DNA from: Sporosarcina sp. FSL K6-3457
GTDB taxonomy: Bacteria; Bacillota; Bacilli; Bacillales_A; Planococcaceae
Length of the DNA stretch: 64,000 nucleotides
Assembly (NCBI RefSeq): GCF_038007285.1
Contig: NZ_JBBOWX010000001.1
Location: forward strand, 4,360,001-4,424,000
Direction of reading: 5' to 3'
A program made the position numbers and the translations under genes. The notes under the pieces are model-generated. The model worked only from the letters and a program-made list of their open reading frames with translations. It was not told the origin of the DNA and ran no database searches. This document shows positions 37,034-45,637 of the stretch, one piece after another. Numbering within the stretch: the stretch's first letter is position 1; each line of letters begins with the position of its first letter.

Positions 37034-37053
37034 TAAAGGAGATGTGGTTTTTG
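37013..37053 (+). terminator. Terminator after LAL regulator 1, overlapping promoter motif 2
   Basis: AACCACATCT (37013-37022) pairs with AGATGTGGTT (37040-37049), followed by TTTTTG. If motif 2 drives transcription, the start would fall inside the hairpin so that promoter-derived RNA would escape it. Confidence 0.8.
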
Positions 37054-37132
37054 TGTTTTCTTATTTAATAGACAAGACACCCCCTGTCCAATTGATAACT
37101 TATACTCTTTGACTAAAAAAGGAGGAATTCAA

Positions 37133-38866
37133 ATGAAGAAAAAATCTATCAGTTTCATCCTATTTACGATGTTATTTTTTTTAGTAATCCTATCCTATGG
37201 GCAACCATCTCATGCTAGTGAAGGTGATTATACTGGGGTTGAAAACATGGATTCAACCGGAAGTCCTGATGGAACAGTAACGATTACAGGGTATACAGGT
37301 TTAAGCAAAGATATAACGATTCCAAATACATTAGACGGTAAGACTGTGACGAGAATTGGGGATTATGCATTCCAGGACAACCAACTCACGAGTGTTAAAC
37401 TACCGGACAATTTGACGGCCATTGGGTTTGAGGCATTCTTTAACAATCGACTCAAAAGCGTTACACTGCCAAACACTTTGACAAGCATTGGGATTGGGGC
37501 ATTCCAATACAACCAACTCACAAGCGTTACACTGCCGGACACTTTGGATATTATTAGGGTATTGGCATTCTCCAACAACCAACTCACAAGCGTTACGTTT
37601 CTGTCCGATTCGACAAGGATTGCGGAACAAGCATTTTCCTCCACTCAAAATGCTACTGACTTTACCATTTATGGTCATACTTCATCTACAGCAAAAGAAT
37701 ATGCTGATTTTGAGGGGCATCTGTTTAAAGCTATCACCTATAAAGTGACCTATGATGGAAACTACAATACAGGTGGTAGCGTTCCCGTCGATAGTAATGA
37801 GTATAAGAGACAGACAGCGGTTACAACGCTAGACAATACCGGTCAACTTATTAAGACAGGGTACACGTTTAACGGTTGGAATACCTTAGCTGATGAAATG
37901 GGAGATGATTATCCTGTAGGTTCTTCGTTTCAAATGAAGGAAACAGATGTGACATTATACGCAAAATGGACGGCTGACACAATTACAAGTGTAGAGACAC
38001 TTGCCGATATCCGTGTACGATTCGGTATAAATTTAACAGATGTAAACCTACCACTTACTATCGCGGCTACACTCACTGACAGCACAACCGAAAATGTAGC
38101 TGTGATTTGGGACGGAGGAACACCGGCCTATAACAGGCAAAAAGCTGGCACCTACACGTTTCAAGGGCAGCTGGACACGCAGATTGGCAATCCGAATGGT
38201 GTGATAGCTGAAGTGAATGTCATTGTTCGCCCAAGACCTACACCACCGCCACTCAATATCCAAGCAACGATGACGGCGAATGAAGAGCTAACAGAAGAAC
38301 AACTAGATGGTAGCACCATCACGGTCAATGTTTCCGACACGAATTTCATAATGTCCTTAACACCCGAATACTTTGAACTACAAAACGCACCAACAGGCTT
38401 GACAGTAAGCGAAGTGAAACGCATTAGCCCGTGGCAAGTCGAACTAACTTTAGCCTTTGACGGCACGCGCTTGGCACAAGATCATGACCTCGGTTTGATG
38501 ATTCAAGGGGCAGCACTGACAAATGGGTTCAATATTACCACTAACAATTCACTTCGAATCCAAAAGGCCGAAATTCCTTATAAAATCATCATCAAAGAAG
38601 GCATATTTGAACCGACAAAAGTATGGACGGTAAAACTATCAAATGAAGTAGACGCTGCAACTGTACAAGATGCTTTGTACATCGTTGACGCAGCAGGCAA
38701 TCACCTTCCGGCTACTTTTACAAGTGAAGGTAACCAAATTTTCATCCACCCACCTGTTGAAAATTACGAAGATGGAACGTATACGCTTTACATCACAAGT
38801 AAACTAAAAGACAAAAACGGCACCGATTTGAAAGAACCAATTCAAATGATTTTCACCATCAAATAA
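37133..38866 (+). CDS. Secreted BspA-type leucine-rich repeat protein with Ig-like C-terminus
   Basis: Start MKKKSISFIL at 37133 behind GGAGGA; the protein has 577 residues. Order: signal peptide, about four LRR_5 (BspA-type) repeats (pattern QLTSVTLPDTL..I...AF), one InlB/Listeria-Bacteroides repeat ending TLYAKW (about residues 200-290), a Big_4-type Ig domain, a Pro-rich linker (RPRPTPPP), the VSDTNF domain, and a C-terminal SbsA-type Ig domain. BspA repeats often mediate binding to host or matrix. It has no evident wall anchor. Its 3' half is nearly identical in DNA to part of the next gene. Confidence 0.84.
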   Translation: MKKKSISFILFTMLFFLVILSYGQPSHASEGDYTGVENMDSTGSPDGTVTITGYTGLSKDITIPNTLDGKTVTRIGDYAFQDNQLTSVKLPDNLTAIGFEAFFNNRLKSVTLPNTLTSIGIGAFQYNQLTSVTLPDTLDIIRVLAFSNNQLTSVTFLSDSTRIAEQAFSSTQNATDFTIYGHTSSTAKEYADFEGHLFKAITYKVTYDGNYNTGGSVPVDSNEYKRQTAVTTLDNTGQLIKTGYTFNGWNTLADEMGDDYPVGSSFQMKETDVTLYAKWTADTITSVETLADIRVRFGINLTDVNLPLTIAATLTDSTTENVAVIWDGGTPAYNRQKAGTYTFQGQLDTQIGNPNGVIAEVNVIVRPRPTPPPLNIQATMTANEELTEEQLDGSTITVNVSDTNFIMSLTPEYFELQNAPTGLTVSEVKRISPWQVELTLAFDGTRLAQDHDLGLMIQGAALTNGFNITTNNSLRIQKAEIPYKIIIKEGIFEPTKVWTVKLSNEVDAATVQDALYIVDAAGNHLPATFTSEGNQIFIHPPVENYEDGTYTLYITSKLKDKNGTDLKEPIQMIFTIK

Positions 38867-38869
38867 CGA

Positions 38870-38912
38870 GAAATCCGCCACTCTTTAGGGAGATGGCGGA
38901 TTTTTATTTTTG
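38870..38912 (+). terminator. Terminator after the first BspA-type gene
   Basis: AAATCCGCCA pairs with TGGCGGATTT and runs into TTTTATTTT. Confidence 0.88.
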
Positions 38913-39003
38913 GTCGTACGAGCGTGAAACACTACCTAGGCAACCTTATAAAATTGTGCATTGGAAAAAATTATAGGTATTAATAATTATTTTAAGCAAA
39001 CTA

Positions 39004-39046
39004 TTAACATTCCTCAATGGTGCAAAAAAATATTTACGTTTAAGTT
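39004..39046 (+). promoter_or_regulatory. Surface-protein promoter motif 3
   Basis: TTAACATTCCTCAATG (39004-39019) ends exactly 21 nt before TAAGTT (39041-39046), about 80 nt ahead of the large LRR gene. The remainder of 38913-39125 is featureless. Confidence 0.66.
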
Positions 39047-39125
39047 AAAAGTATGGCACTTTTATCTGAATTCAACAGAAGACCTGCCACTTCTATAAGT
39101 GACGAAGAGAAAAGGAGAAATTAAA

Positions 39126-42100
39126 ATGAATAAAAAATTGATACGTTTTGTCGCAATGATGATGTTACTTTTTGTAATCAGCCTTTTTCAAGAACAATTA
39201 GTTTTCGCTGATGACAAAGATTATGAATGGATAGAAAACAATGATGAAACCGTAACCATTAGAGTGTACAAAGGTTCGGACACTGATGTGATAATCCCGG
39301 ATATGTTAGACGGTAAGACAGTAACTGGAATTGGTATTGGTGCATTCTTAAATAAATTAATCACATCCGTAACGTTTCCAGCTAGTTTAACGAAAATTGA
39401 TAATCAAGCATTCAGAAGCAGTCGACTCACAACCGTGACGTTCCCGCCCGGTTTAACGAGTATTGGTGAAGACGCATTCGCCAACAATCGACTCACGACC
39501 ATAACGTTGCCAGATAGTTTAATAAATATCGGGAAACATGCATTTTCTAATAATCAACTAACAAGCGTAACCTTACCAGACAATTTAACGAGTATTGATA
39601 ATTATGCATTCGCTACTAACGAACTAACAACCGTAAAGTTACCAAAAAACTTAAAGAGTATAGGAGAACATGCATTCTTTAAAAACGTACTTACATCTTT
39701 AGAGTTACCACCTGATTTGACGAGTATCGGTGAGTACGCATTCTCTCAAAACCAACTCATCAAGGTAAATTTCCCTTCTGATTTAAAGGTGATTGGTCAT
39801 TATGCATTCAATGAGAACAAACTTACAACTGCAGAGCTACCAGCTGGTGTGGCAAGTATTGGGGATTATTCATTCTATCAAAACGCACTTACATCCGTTA
39901 AGCTACCATCCGATTTGACGAGTATAGGTGAGTATGCATTTTTTGGGAACAAACTAACAACCGTAGAGTTCCCATCTAGATTGAAGAGTATCGGTGAGTA
40001 CGCATTCTCTCAAAACGCACTTACAACGGTTAAGTTTCCATCTAGCTTAACGAGTATTGGTAATTATACATTCTTTAAGAACGAACTTACATCCATAGAG
40101 TTACCACCTAATTTGACGAATGTCGGTGCATATGCATTTTATTCTAACCCAATAACAACCGTAACGTTACCAAGAAATCTGAGGTTTATCGGTAACGGGG
40201 CATTTCTTAACGACCAACTCACAACCGCGAAGTTTCTGTCTGAAACTGTGTCTATTGGAGATGGTGCATTTAGCAGGCATTCAGGGGTTGGAGATGTTAC
40301 TATCTATGGTTATTCATCATCATCTGCTAAAAATTACGCATTTAATAAAGGTCATAAGTTTATACCCTATTATAAAGTAATCTATAACGGAAACGGCATG
40401 ACAAGCGGTAGTGAGCCAGTCTACAGTAATCCATATGAAAAAGATGCAGAGGTTACGGCATTAGACGACGGAGGAATGCAGAAGGTGGGATTTACTTTTG
40501 ACGGTTGGAATACCCTGGCGGATGGAACTGGAGTAGACTATGCTGTAAACGAAATATTTAAAATGGGAGAAGAAGACGTGACGTTGTATGCTAAGTGGAT
40601 ACTTAACAAGTATACGATTGAGTTTGATTCAGCAAACGGTAGTGTCGTAAATGAAGTTACTGCAAATCACGATACTAAAATCAGTGCCCCGACACCTCCT
40701 GTCAAAGAGGGTCATACATTTATGGGATGGTATACAGATGTAAATGATTTAGTACAGTGGAATTTTGACGAGGATAAAGTTGGAAAAGATATGACACTGT
40801 ATGCGAAATGGGCAGTAGACAAGTATACGGTTAAGTTTAATCCAAACAATGATAGTGTTATAGATGACGTAGATGTAGATTACGGTACTAAAATCAGTGC
40901 CCCAAAGGCTCCTGAAAAATCACATCATACATTTATGGGTTGGTACACAAATACAGATTACTTGAACATATGGGATTTTAATTCTCATCCAGTTCAAGGT
41001 AATATAACGTTATATGCGAAATGGACGGTCAACAAGTATACCGTCACTTTTGATTCTAAAAATGGTAGTACTTTAGATGATGTTATAGCAGATTATGCAA
41101 CTAAAATTAGTATCCCTACGGCCCCTGTAAAAATAGGTTATACGTTTTCCGGTTGGTATAAAGATGCAAGTTTCCAGAGTCCGTGGGATTTTTCGGTTGA
41201 TGAAGTACAAGACCATATCACGTTGCATGCAAAATGGCAATATACTGTCAAGTTCGATACTGATGGGGGCAGTGCTATCGTAGATGCGCTTGTCGATCCC
41301 GATGCTTTGCTCAGTCCACCTCCTGTTCCTACAAAATTAGGTCACATATTTGTCGGTTGGTATACTGAGGTAGAGTTGACAAAAGAGTGGGATTTTACAG
41401 CGGAAAAGTTGCAGGAGGAGATGACGCTGTATGCAAAGTGGACAGTCAACACGTATACAATCAGGTTTGAGTCCGCACAAGGTAGTGTTGTAGATGAGAT
41501 ATTGGCAGACTATGATACACAAATCACCGCTCCAACTGATCCGATGAAAGCAGGTTATAAGTTTGAGGGGTGGTTCACGGATGCTGACTTAGTGACCGCA
41601 TGGGATTTCACAGCGGACAAAGTGCAAGAGGATATGACGTTATATGCAAAATGGCAAGCAAATACACATACAATCATGTTTGATTCGCAGGGCGGGAGCG
41701 TTGTTATTGATGATGTGGCAGACTATGATACACAAATCAGCGCCCCAAAGCTTCCGACAAAATCCAGTCATACATTTGTTGGTTGGTATACGGACGCAAC
41801 CTTAACGACTGCATGGGATTTTGCAACGGACAAAGTGCAAGCGGATATGACCTTGTATGCAAAATGGAGAGTGCGGCCAACACCCCCACCAACACTCAAC
41901 ATCCAAGCAACAATGACGGTGGACCAAGCACTGACAGAAGAACAGCTAGACGGCAGTAAACTCACGGTTAGTGTTTCGGACACGAACTTCATGACGTCCT
42001 TAACACCCGAACACTTTGAACTACAAAATGCACCAAAAAGCTTGACGATTCGTGAAGCGAAAAGGATTAGCTCGTGGCAAGTCGAACTAACTTTAGCCTT

Positions 42101-42848
42101 TGACGGCACGCGCTTGGCACAAGATCATGACCTCGGTTTGATGATTCAAGGGGCAGCACTGACAAATGGGTTCAATATCACCACTAACAATTCACTTCGA
42201 ATCGAGAAAGGTGAAATTCCTTATAAAATCATCATCAAAGAAGGCATATTTGAACCGACAAAAGTATGGACGGTAAAACTATCAAATGAAGTAGACGCTG
42301 CAACTGTACAAGATGCTTTGTACATCGTTGACGCAGCAGGTAATCACCCACCTGCTACTTTTACAAGTGAAGGTAACCAAATTTTCATCCATCCACCTGC
42401 CGAAAATTACGCAGATGGCATATACACGCTGTACATTACGTCCGCATTGAAAGATGCACAGGGGCGCTCGTTAAAAGAACCAATCAAAATGATTTTCACC
42501 ATTGAAACGATTGAACAACCTGAACTAGAAGAAATTTATAAAACGATTATAGAAGAAGGTCTATTCCCGAGTGATAAAGTCTGGACGCTGGATCTTTTGA
42601 TCGACATCGATCCAGCCACACTAGAAAATGGGGTGTTCTTGGAGGATGCAAATGGCAACATCGTTCCCGTCACCTTTACAATTGATGGCACAAACATCAT
42701 CGTTCAGGCTCCTGTAGAGGGCTACGAAGCGGGAACGTACACGCTTTACATCACCAGTCAATTGAAAGATTTGCATGGCATTCCTTTGCAAGAACCAATC
42801 CAAATGACTTTCACCATTGAATCGGTTATAACAGCAACAAAAGAATGA
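39126..42848 (+). CDS. Large secreted BspA-type LRR protein with seven InlB-type repeats
   Basis: Start MNKKLIRF at 39126 (AAAAGGAGA site); 1240 residues. After the signal peptide come about fifteen BspA-type LRRs (residues 45-400), seven InlB-type repeats of about 70 residues each ending in [YH]AKW (about 410-920), a Pro-rich linker, the VSDTNF domain, and two SbsA-type Ig domains at the C-terminus. The repeat number and modular build fit an adhesin or matrix protein. It has no LPXTG or SLH anchor. The segment 42070-42345 is almost identical in DNA to 38424-38700 of the preceding gene. Confidence 0.86.
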   Translation: MNKKLIRFVAMMMLLFVISLFQEQLVFADDKDYEWIENNDETVTIRVYKGSDTDVIIPDMLDGKTVTGIGIGAFLNKLITSVTFPASLTKIDNQAFRSSRLTTVTFPPGLTSIGEDAFANNRLTTITLPDSLINIGKHAFSNNQLTSVTLPDNLTSIDNYAFATNELTTVKLPKNLKSIGEHAFFKNVLTSLELPPDLTSIGEYAFSQNQLIKVNFPSDLKVIGHYAFNENKLTTAELPAGVASIGDYSFYQNALTSVKLPSDLTSIGEYAFFGNKLTTVEFPSRLKSIGEYAFSQNALTTVKFPSSLTSIGNYTFFKNELTSIELPPNLTNVGAYAFYSNPITTVTLPRNLRFIGNGAFLNDQLTTAKFLSETVSIGDGAFSRHSGVGDVTIYGYSSSSAKNYAFNKGHKFIPYYKVIYNGNGMTSGSEPVYSNPYEKDAEVTALDDGGMQKVGFTFDGWNTLADGTGVDYAVNEIFKMGEEDVTLYAKWILNKYTIEFDSANGSVVNEVTANHDTKISAPTPPVKEGHTFMGWYTDVNDLVQWNFDEDKVGKDMTLYAKWAVDKYTVKFNPNNDSVIDDVDVDYGTKISAPKAPEKSHHTFMGWYTNTDYLNIWDFNSHPVQGNITLYAKWTVNKYTVTFDSKNGSTLDDVIADYATKISIPTAPVKIGYTFSGWYKDASFQSPWDFSVDEVQDHITLHAKWQYTVKFDTDGGSAIVDALVDPDALLSPPPVPTKLGHIFVGWYTEVELTKEWDFTAEKLQEEMTLYAKWTVNTYTIRFESAQGSVVDEILADYDTQITAPTDPMKAGYKFEGWFTDADLVTAWDFTADKVQEDMTLYAKWQANTHTIMFDSQGGSVVIDDVADYDTQISAPKLPTKSSHTFVGWYTDATLTTAWDFATDKVQADMTLYAKWRVRPTPPPTLNIQATMTVDQALTEEQLDGSKLTVSVSDTNFMTSLTPEHFELQNAPKSLTIREAKRISSWQVELTLAFDGTRLAQDHDLGLMIQGAALTNGFNITTNNSLRIEKGEIPYKIIIKEGIFEPTKVWTVKLSNEVDAATVQDALYIVDAAGNHPPATFTSEGNQIFIHPPAENYADGIYTLYITSALKDAQGRSLKEPIKMIFTIETIEQPELEEIYKTIIEEGLFPSDKVWTLDLLIDIDPATLENGVFLEDANGNIVPVTFTIDGTNIIVQAPVEGYEAGTYTLYITSQLKDLHGIPLQEPIQMTFTIESVITATKE

Positions 42849-42857
42849 CTAAAAGCA

Positions 42858-42886
42858 GTCTTGTGTTCGCTATGTGAGCACAAGAC
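42858..42886 (+). terminator. Weak hairpin after the large LRR gene
   Basis: GTCTTGTG pairs with CACAAGAC; the T run is delayed (CTCTTCATTTTT), so termination may be partial. Confidence 0.55.
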
Positions 42887-42961
42887 CTCTTCATTTTTAA
42901 CAGACTATTTTCCTGCTAATCAATCGCAAGACGCTAACACAAAAATAGTAGAAAAGAATCA

Positions 42962-43004
42962 CTAACATTCGTCAATATCCTAATACACCACAATTCCGTA
43001 TACT
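42962..43004 (+). promoter_or_regulatory. Surface-protein promoter motif 4
   Basis: CTAACATTCGTCAATA (42962-42977) ends exactly 21 nt before TATACT (42999-43004), 107 nt ahead of the SLH esterase gene. Confidence 0.7.
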
Positions 43005-43110
43005 AAGGATATGCTATTTTTATATTCATAATTTTTCTGGAATACTTAAAAAGAAGCATACACAAACGACTCATGTACTCGTACCAAACAAAGACTAGGA
43101 GGAGAGAATT

Positions 43111-44502
43111 ATGAATTACATCAAATCGACATTACGACATCTTTTCGTAGCTGTACTATTACTACAGCTCATCGTATTCCCACTAAACAACGCAAGCGCG
43201 GATACATCACCCGCTCTTGCAATCGACTATCTCGCATTAGGGGATTCATTGGCAGCTGGCATTGACCCAAATGGTGAGCTTGGAAATGGTTATCCAGACT
43301 ATCTCGCTGAATCGATCAAAGCACAAGGGGTTTTAAGCTCTTATAATAAAGGCTTTTCATACCCAGGCTACACAACGACTAACGTTTTAGAAGATTTAAA
43401 AGCGAACGTAACAAAGGATGTATATGGTGATGGCTATCCAGAAAAAACAGCACAGCTGCATAGCTCAATTGCCTCGGCAGAAATCATCACACTCAGTGTC
43501 GGAGCAAACGATGCACTTGCAAGCCTGAACATCAACCCGGATACTGGTGCCATAACTGCCGATCCGCTACAATTAGTTGCGACCATCCAAAAAATAGGGG
43601 CGAATACAAAGGAAATTTTGAGCCATATTCAGCAACTAAACCCAGATGCAAAAGTATACGTGATGGGCTATTACAATCCATTCCCTCATGCAGCACCTGA
43701 CATACAACCAACGCTTACACAATTACTGCGATCACTAAATGGTGCCATTCAAAAAGGGATGGAAGGAACAGACGCTATTTTTGTACCAACTGCCGATATT
43801 ATTGCACAAGATTATGCCGCCCATCTTCCGAATCCGAAGAATATCCATTTAAGTGAAGTAGGCTATCAAAAAGTAGCCGAACAATTTTGGGCTACCCTGC
43901 AAACGACTTATCCATGGACGGCAACGACACCTATAACACTACCAGCAACACCGACTTTATTCACTGATATCGCTGAGCATCCAGCAAAAGAGCAGATTGA
44001 AAAAGCGGTAGCAGCAGGTCTCGTCAGCGGCTATGCGGACGGAACATTTAAACCTGACAACCACTTGACGCGCGCACAAGCCGCCTCCATCCTTGTTCGA
44101 GCACTTGGTTTAAAAACGGATGAAGTAGCGCCGTTCAAAGACATTAGTAGCTACGCAGCTGGCACACAGGCCGACATCAATGCAGCCTATACATTTGGGC
44201 TCGTGAAAGGTAATGAAGGTAATTTTTCACCCTCAAACCAAGTCACACATGCACAATTGGCCTTGATGATCGAACGTGCCTACACACTTACAACAGGTGT
44301 GAAATACAAAGCATCCAACAAAGCACCCTTCTCCGACTTCGGAAGCTACAACGAAGACACAGTCAATGCCATCTCCATGCTGTACGAGCAAGGCCTTACA
44401 ACTGGTGAAGACGGAAAATTCATGCCGAGCAATCCCACAACCCGTGCATACGCAGCAGTAATTCTAATTGGTTTCATGGAAAAAGTACAAGAAACTAAAT
44501 AA
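43111..44502 (+). CDS. SGNH/GDSL hydrolase with three SLH domains, cell-surface esterase
   Basis: The 463-residue protein has a signal peptide (to about residue 31), an SGNH hydrolase domain (residues 40-270) with block I GDSLAAG, block III GANDA and the catalytic pair in HLSEVGY, and three S-layer homology domains (about 285-460). SLH domains bind pyruvylated wall polymers, so the enzyme is held on the cell wall. It is the only protein in the cluster with a clear wall anchor. Substrate unknown; lipid or acetyl esters are typical for the fold. Confidence 0.92.
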   Translation: MNYIKSTLRHLFVAVLLLQLIVFPLNNASADTSPALAIDYLALGDSLAAGIDPNGELGNGYPDYLAESIKAQGVLSSYNKGFSYPGYTTTNVLEDLKANVTKDVYGDGYPEKTAQLHSSIASAEIITLSVGANDALASLNINPDTGAITADPLQLVATIQKIGANTKEILSHIQQLNPDAKVYVMGYYNPFPHAAPDIQPTLTQLLRSLNGAIQKGMEGTDAIFVPTADIIAQDYAAHLPNPKNIHLSEVGYQKVAEQFWATLQTTYPWTATTPITLPATPTLFTDIAEHPAKEQIEKAVAAGLVSGYADGTFKPDNHLTRAQAASILVRALGLKTDEVAPFKDISSYAAGTQADINAAYTFGLVKGNEGNFSPSNQVTHAQLALMIERAYTLTTGVKYKASNKAPFSDFGSYNEDTVNAISMLYEQGLTTGEDGKFMPSNPTTRAYAAVILIGFMEKVQETK

Positions 44503-44510
44503 GCTAATTA

Positions 44511-44556
44511 AAAAATAGTCTATCATTCTCCCATGGGAGTGATAGACTATTTTTGA
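44511..44556 (+). terminator. Terminator after the SLH esterase gene
   Basis: A long stem (AAATAGTCTATCA...TGATAGACTATTT) centred on CTCCCATGGGAG and followed by a T run. Confidence 0.9.
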
Positions 44557-44594
44557 TTTTATAGTAGGTGTTTAAACCTATTTTACGACAATAG

Positions 44595-44637
44595 TTAACA
44601 TTCCTCAATAGCATGATAGTTCAAAAAGCCTTATACT
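44595..44637 (+). promoter_or_regulatory. Surface-protein promoter motif 5
   Basis: TTAACATTCCTCAATA (44595-44610) ends exactly 21 nt before TATACT (44632-44637). It is the best match to the consensus and precedes the truncated LRR gene. Confidence 0.7.
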
Positions 44638-44714
44638 TTAGATTATCAGCAAATCATCGGAATTATCACACGGTATTTACACCTATAAACAATTAAAACA
44701 AGGAGGTACTTCCC

Positions 44715-45338
44715 ATTAATAGTTACTTAGTTATTCCAACTGACATTTCGCATATCGAAGATTACGCATTCGCCATTAACCAATTAACAAACATTATCAT
44801 TCCTACCACTGTGACAAGTATTGGCGAAGGAGCATTTGCTTATAATCTACTAACAGAACTACTGATTCCTAATAGTATAGCTTCGATTGAAGAAGGAGCA
44901 TTCGCACACAATATGCTGGCGAGCCTGTCTCTCCCATGCAGTCTGACACATATCGATGACTATGCATTTGCTAGCAACCTACTCACTAGCCTAACAATTT
45001 CGGCAAGTATAACCAGCATCGGCGACGGGGCATTTTATAACAATCAGCTGACACACATTACCATCCCGGATAGCGTCACTTCAATCGGAGTAGATGCATT
45101 CGCCAAAAATCAAGACAAACCAGAAGATCTAACAATCACCGCACATCCACAATCCCCGGCAAAAGCTTATGCAGCCAACCATGGACATACGTTCCAAGCG
45201 ACTCATCTTTATGATGAAGGAAAGACAAACCTCCGGGTTCCACATTTGTCCGTCATCAGCAACGGCAGTAGGCTTGTAAGGGCAAGCTACGCATTTGAAC
45301 GCAGCCAACGTAAATGGCAACAAGTGCGTAGCAAATGA
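44715..45338 (+). CDS. Truncated BspA-type LRR protein, possible ATT start
   Basis: An LRR_5 protein of up to 207 residues with five or six repeats (GAFAYNLLTELLIPNS type). A perfect AGGAGG lies at 44701-44706, and the open frame from it begins with ATT at 44715 and already encodes repeat sequence (VIPTDISHIEDYAFAINQL). The first conventional start is GTG at 44811, far from the ribosome site and inside a repeat. There is no signal peptide and no Ig domain; the C-terminal 40 residues look frameshifted. It may be a decaying family member whose 5' end was deleted up to the ribosome site. Confidence 0.6.
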   Translation: MNSYLVIPTDISHIEDYAFAINQLTNIIIPTTVTSIGEGAFAYNLLTELLIPNSIASIEEGAFAHNMLASLSLPCSLTHIDDYAFASNLLTSLTISASITSIGDGAFYNNQLTHITIPDSVTSIGVDAFAKNQDKPEDLTITAHPQSPAKAYAANHGHTFQATHLYDEGKTNLRVPHLSVISNGSRLVRASYAFERSQRKWQQVRSK

Positions 45339-45358
45339 TACTTATAGCGATAGCTACT

Positions 45359-45406
45359 AAAATTATCTTCACCATTGAATCGGTTGAAGTAACATTAACA
45401 AAATAA
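45359..45406 (+). pseudogene. Remnant of the shared surface-protein C-terminus
   Basis: In frame it reads KIIFTIESVEVTLTK-stop, matching the last residues of the propeller and LRR proteins (MIFTIESIEVL). It shows that the truncated LRR gene once had, or replaced, the Ig-like C-terminal module. Confidence 0.75.
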
Positions 45407-45413
45407 CGACCAT

Positions 45414-45512
45414 AACAGTCCTATCCTCAATCTATAGGCACAGGACTGTTTTATAATACTAGAATATAAACGGTTCTGTGCTTGATATATGAGTATAGAA
45501 CCGTTTTTATTT
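45414..45512 (+). terminator. Two tandem terminators
   Basis: First: ACAGTCCTATCC...AGGCACAGGACTGTTTT (45414-45454). Second: AAACGGTTCTGTGC...GTATAGAACCGTTTTT (45467-45512). The second is a variant of the terminator at 34096, consistent with duplication of a gene-terminator unit. 45513-45637 carries no other clear site. Confidence 0.87.
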
Positions 45513-45637
45513 ATCCTCCGACTTGTGAATATTCTCCATATTCTTTCTAGCTAAGTGGTAAAATACATATAGAGCGCCGAGCGTTGTTAGTAAGACTCTT
45601 TAGTTCAACATATATAGCAGAAAAGGATATGATCCCA

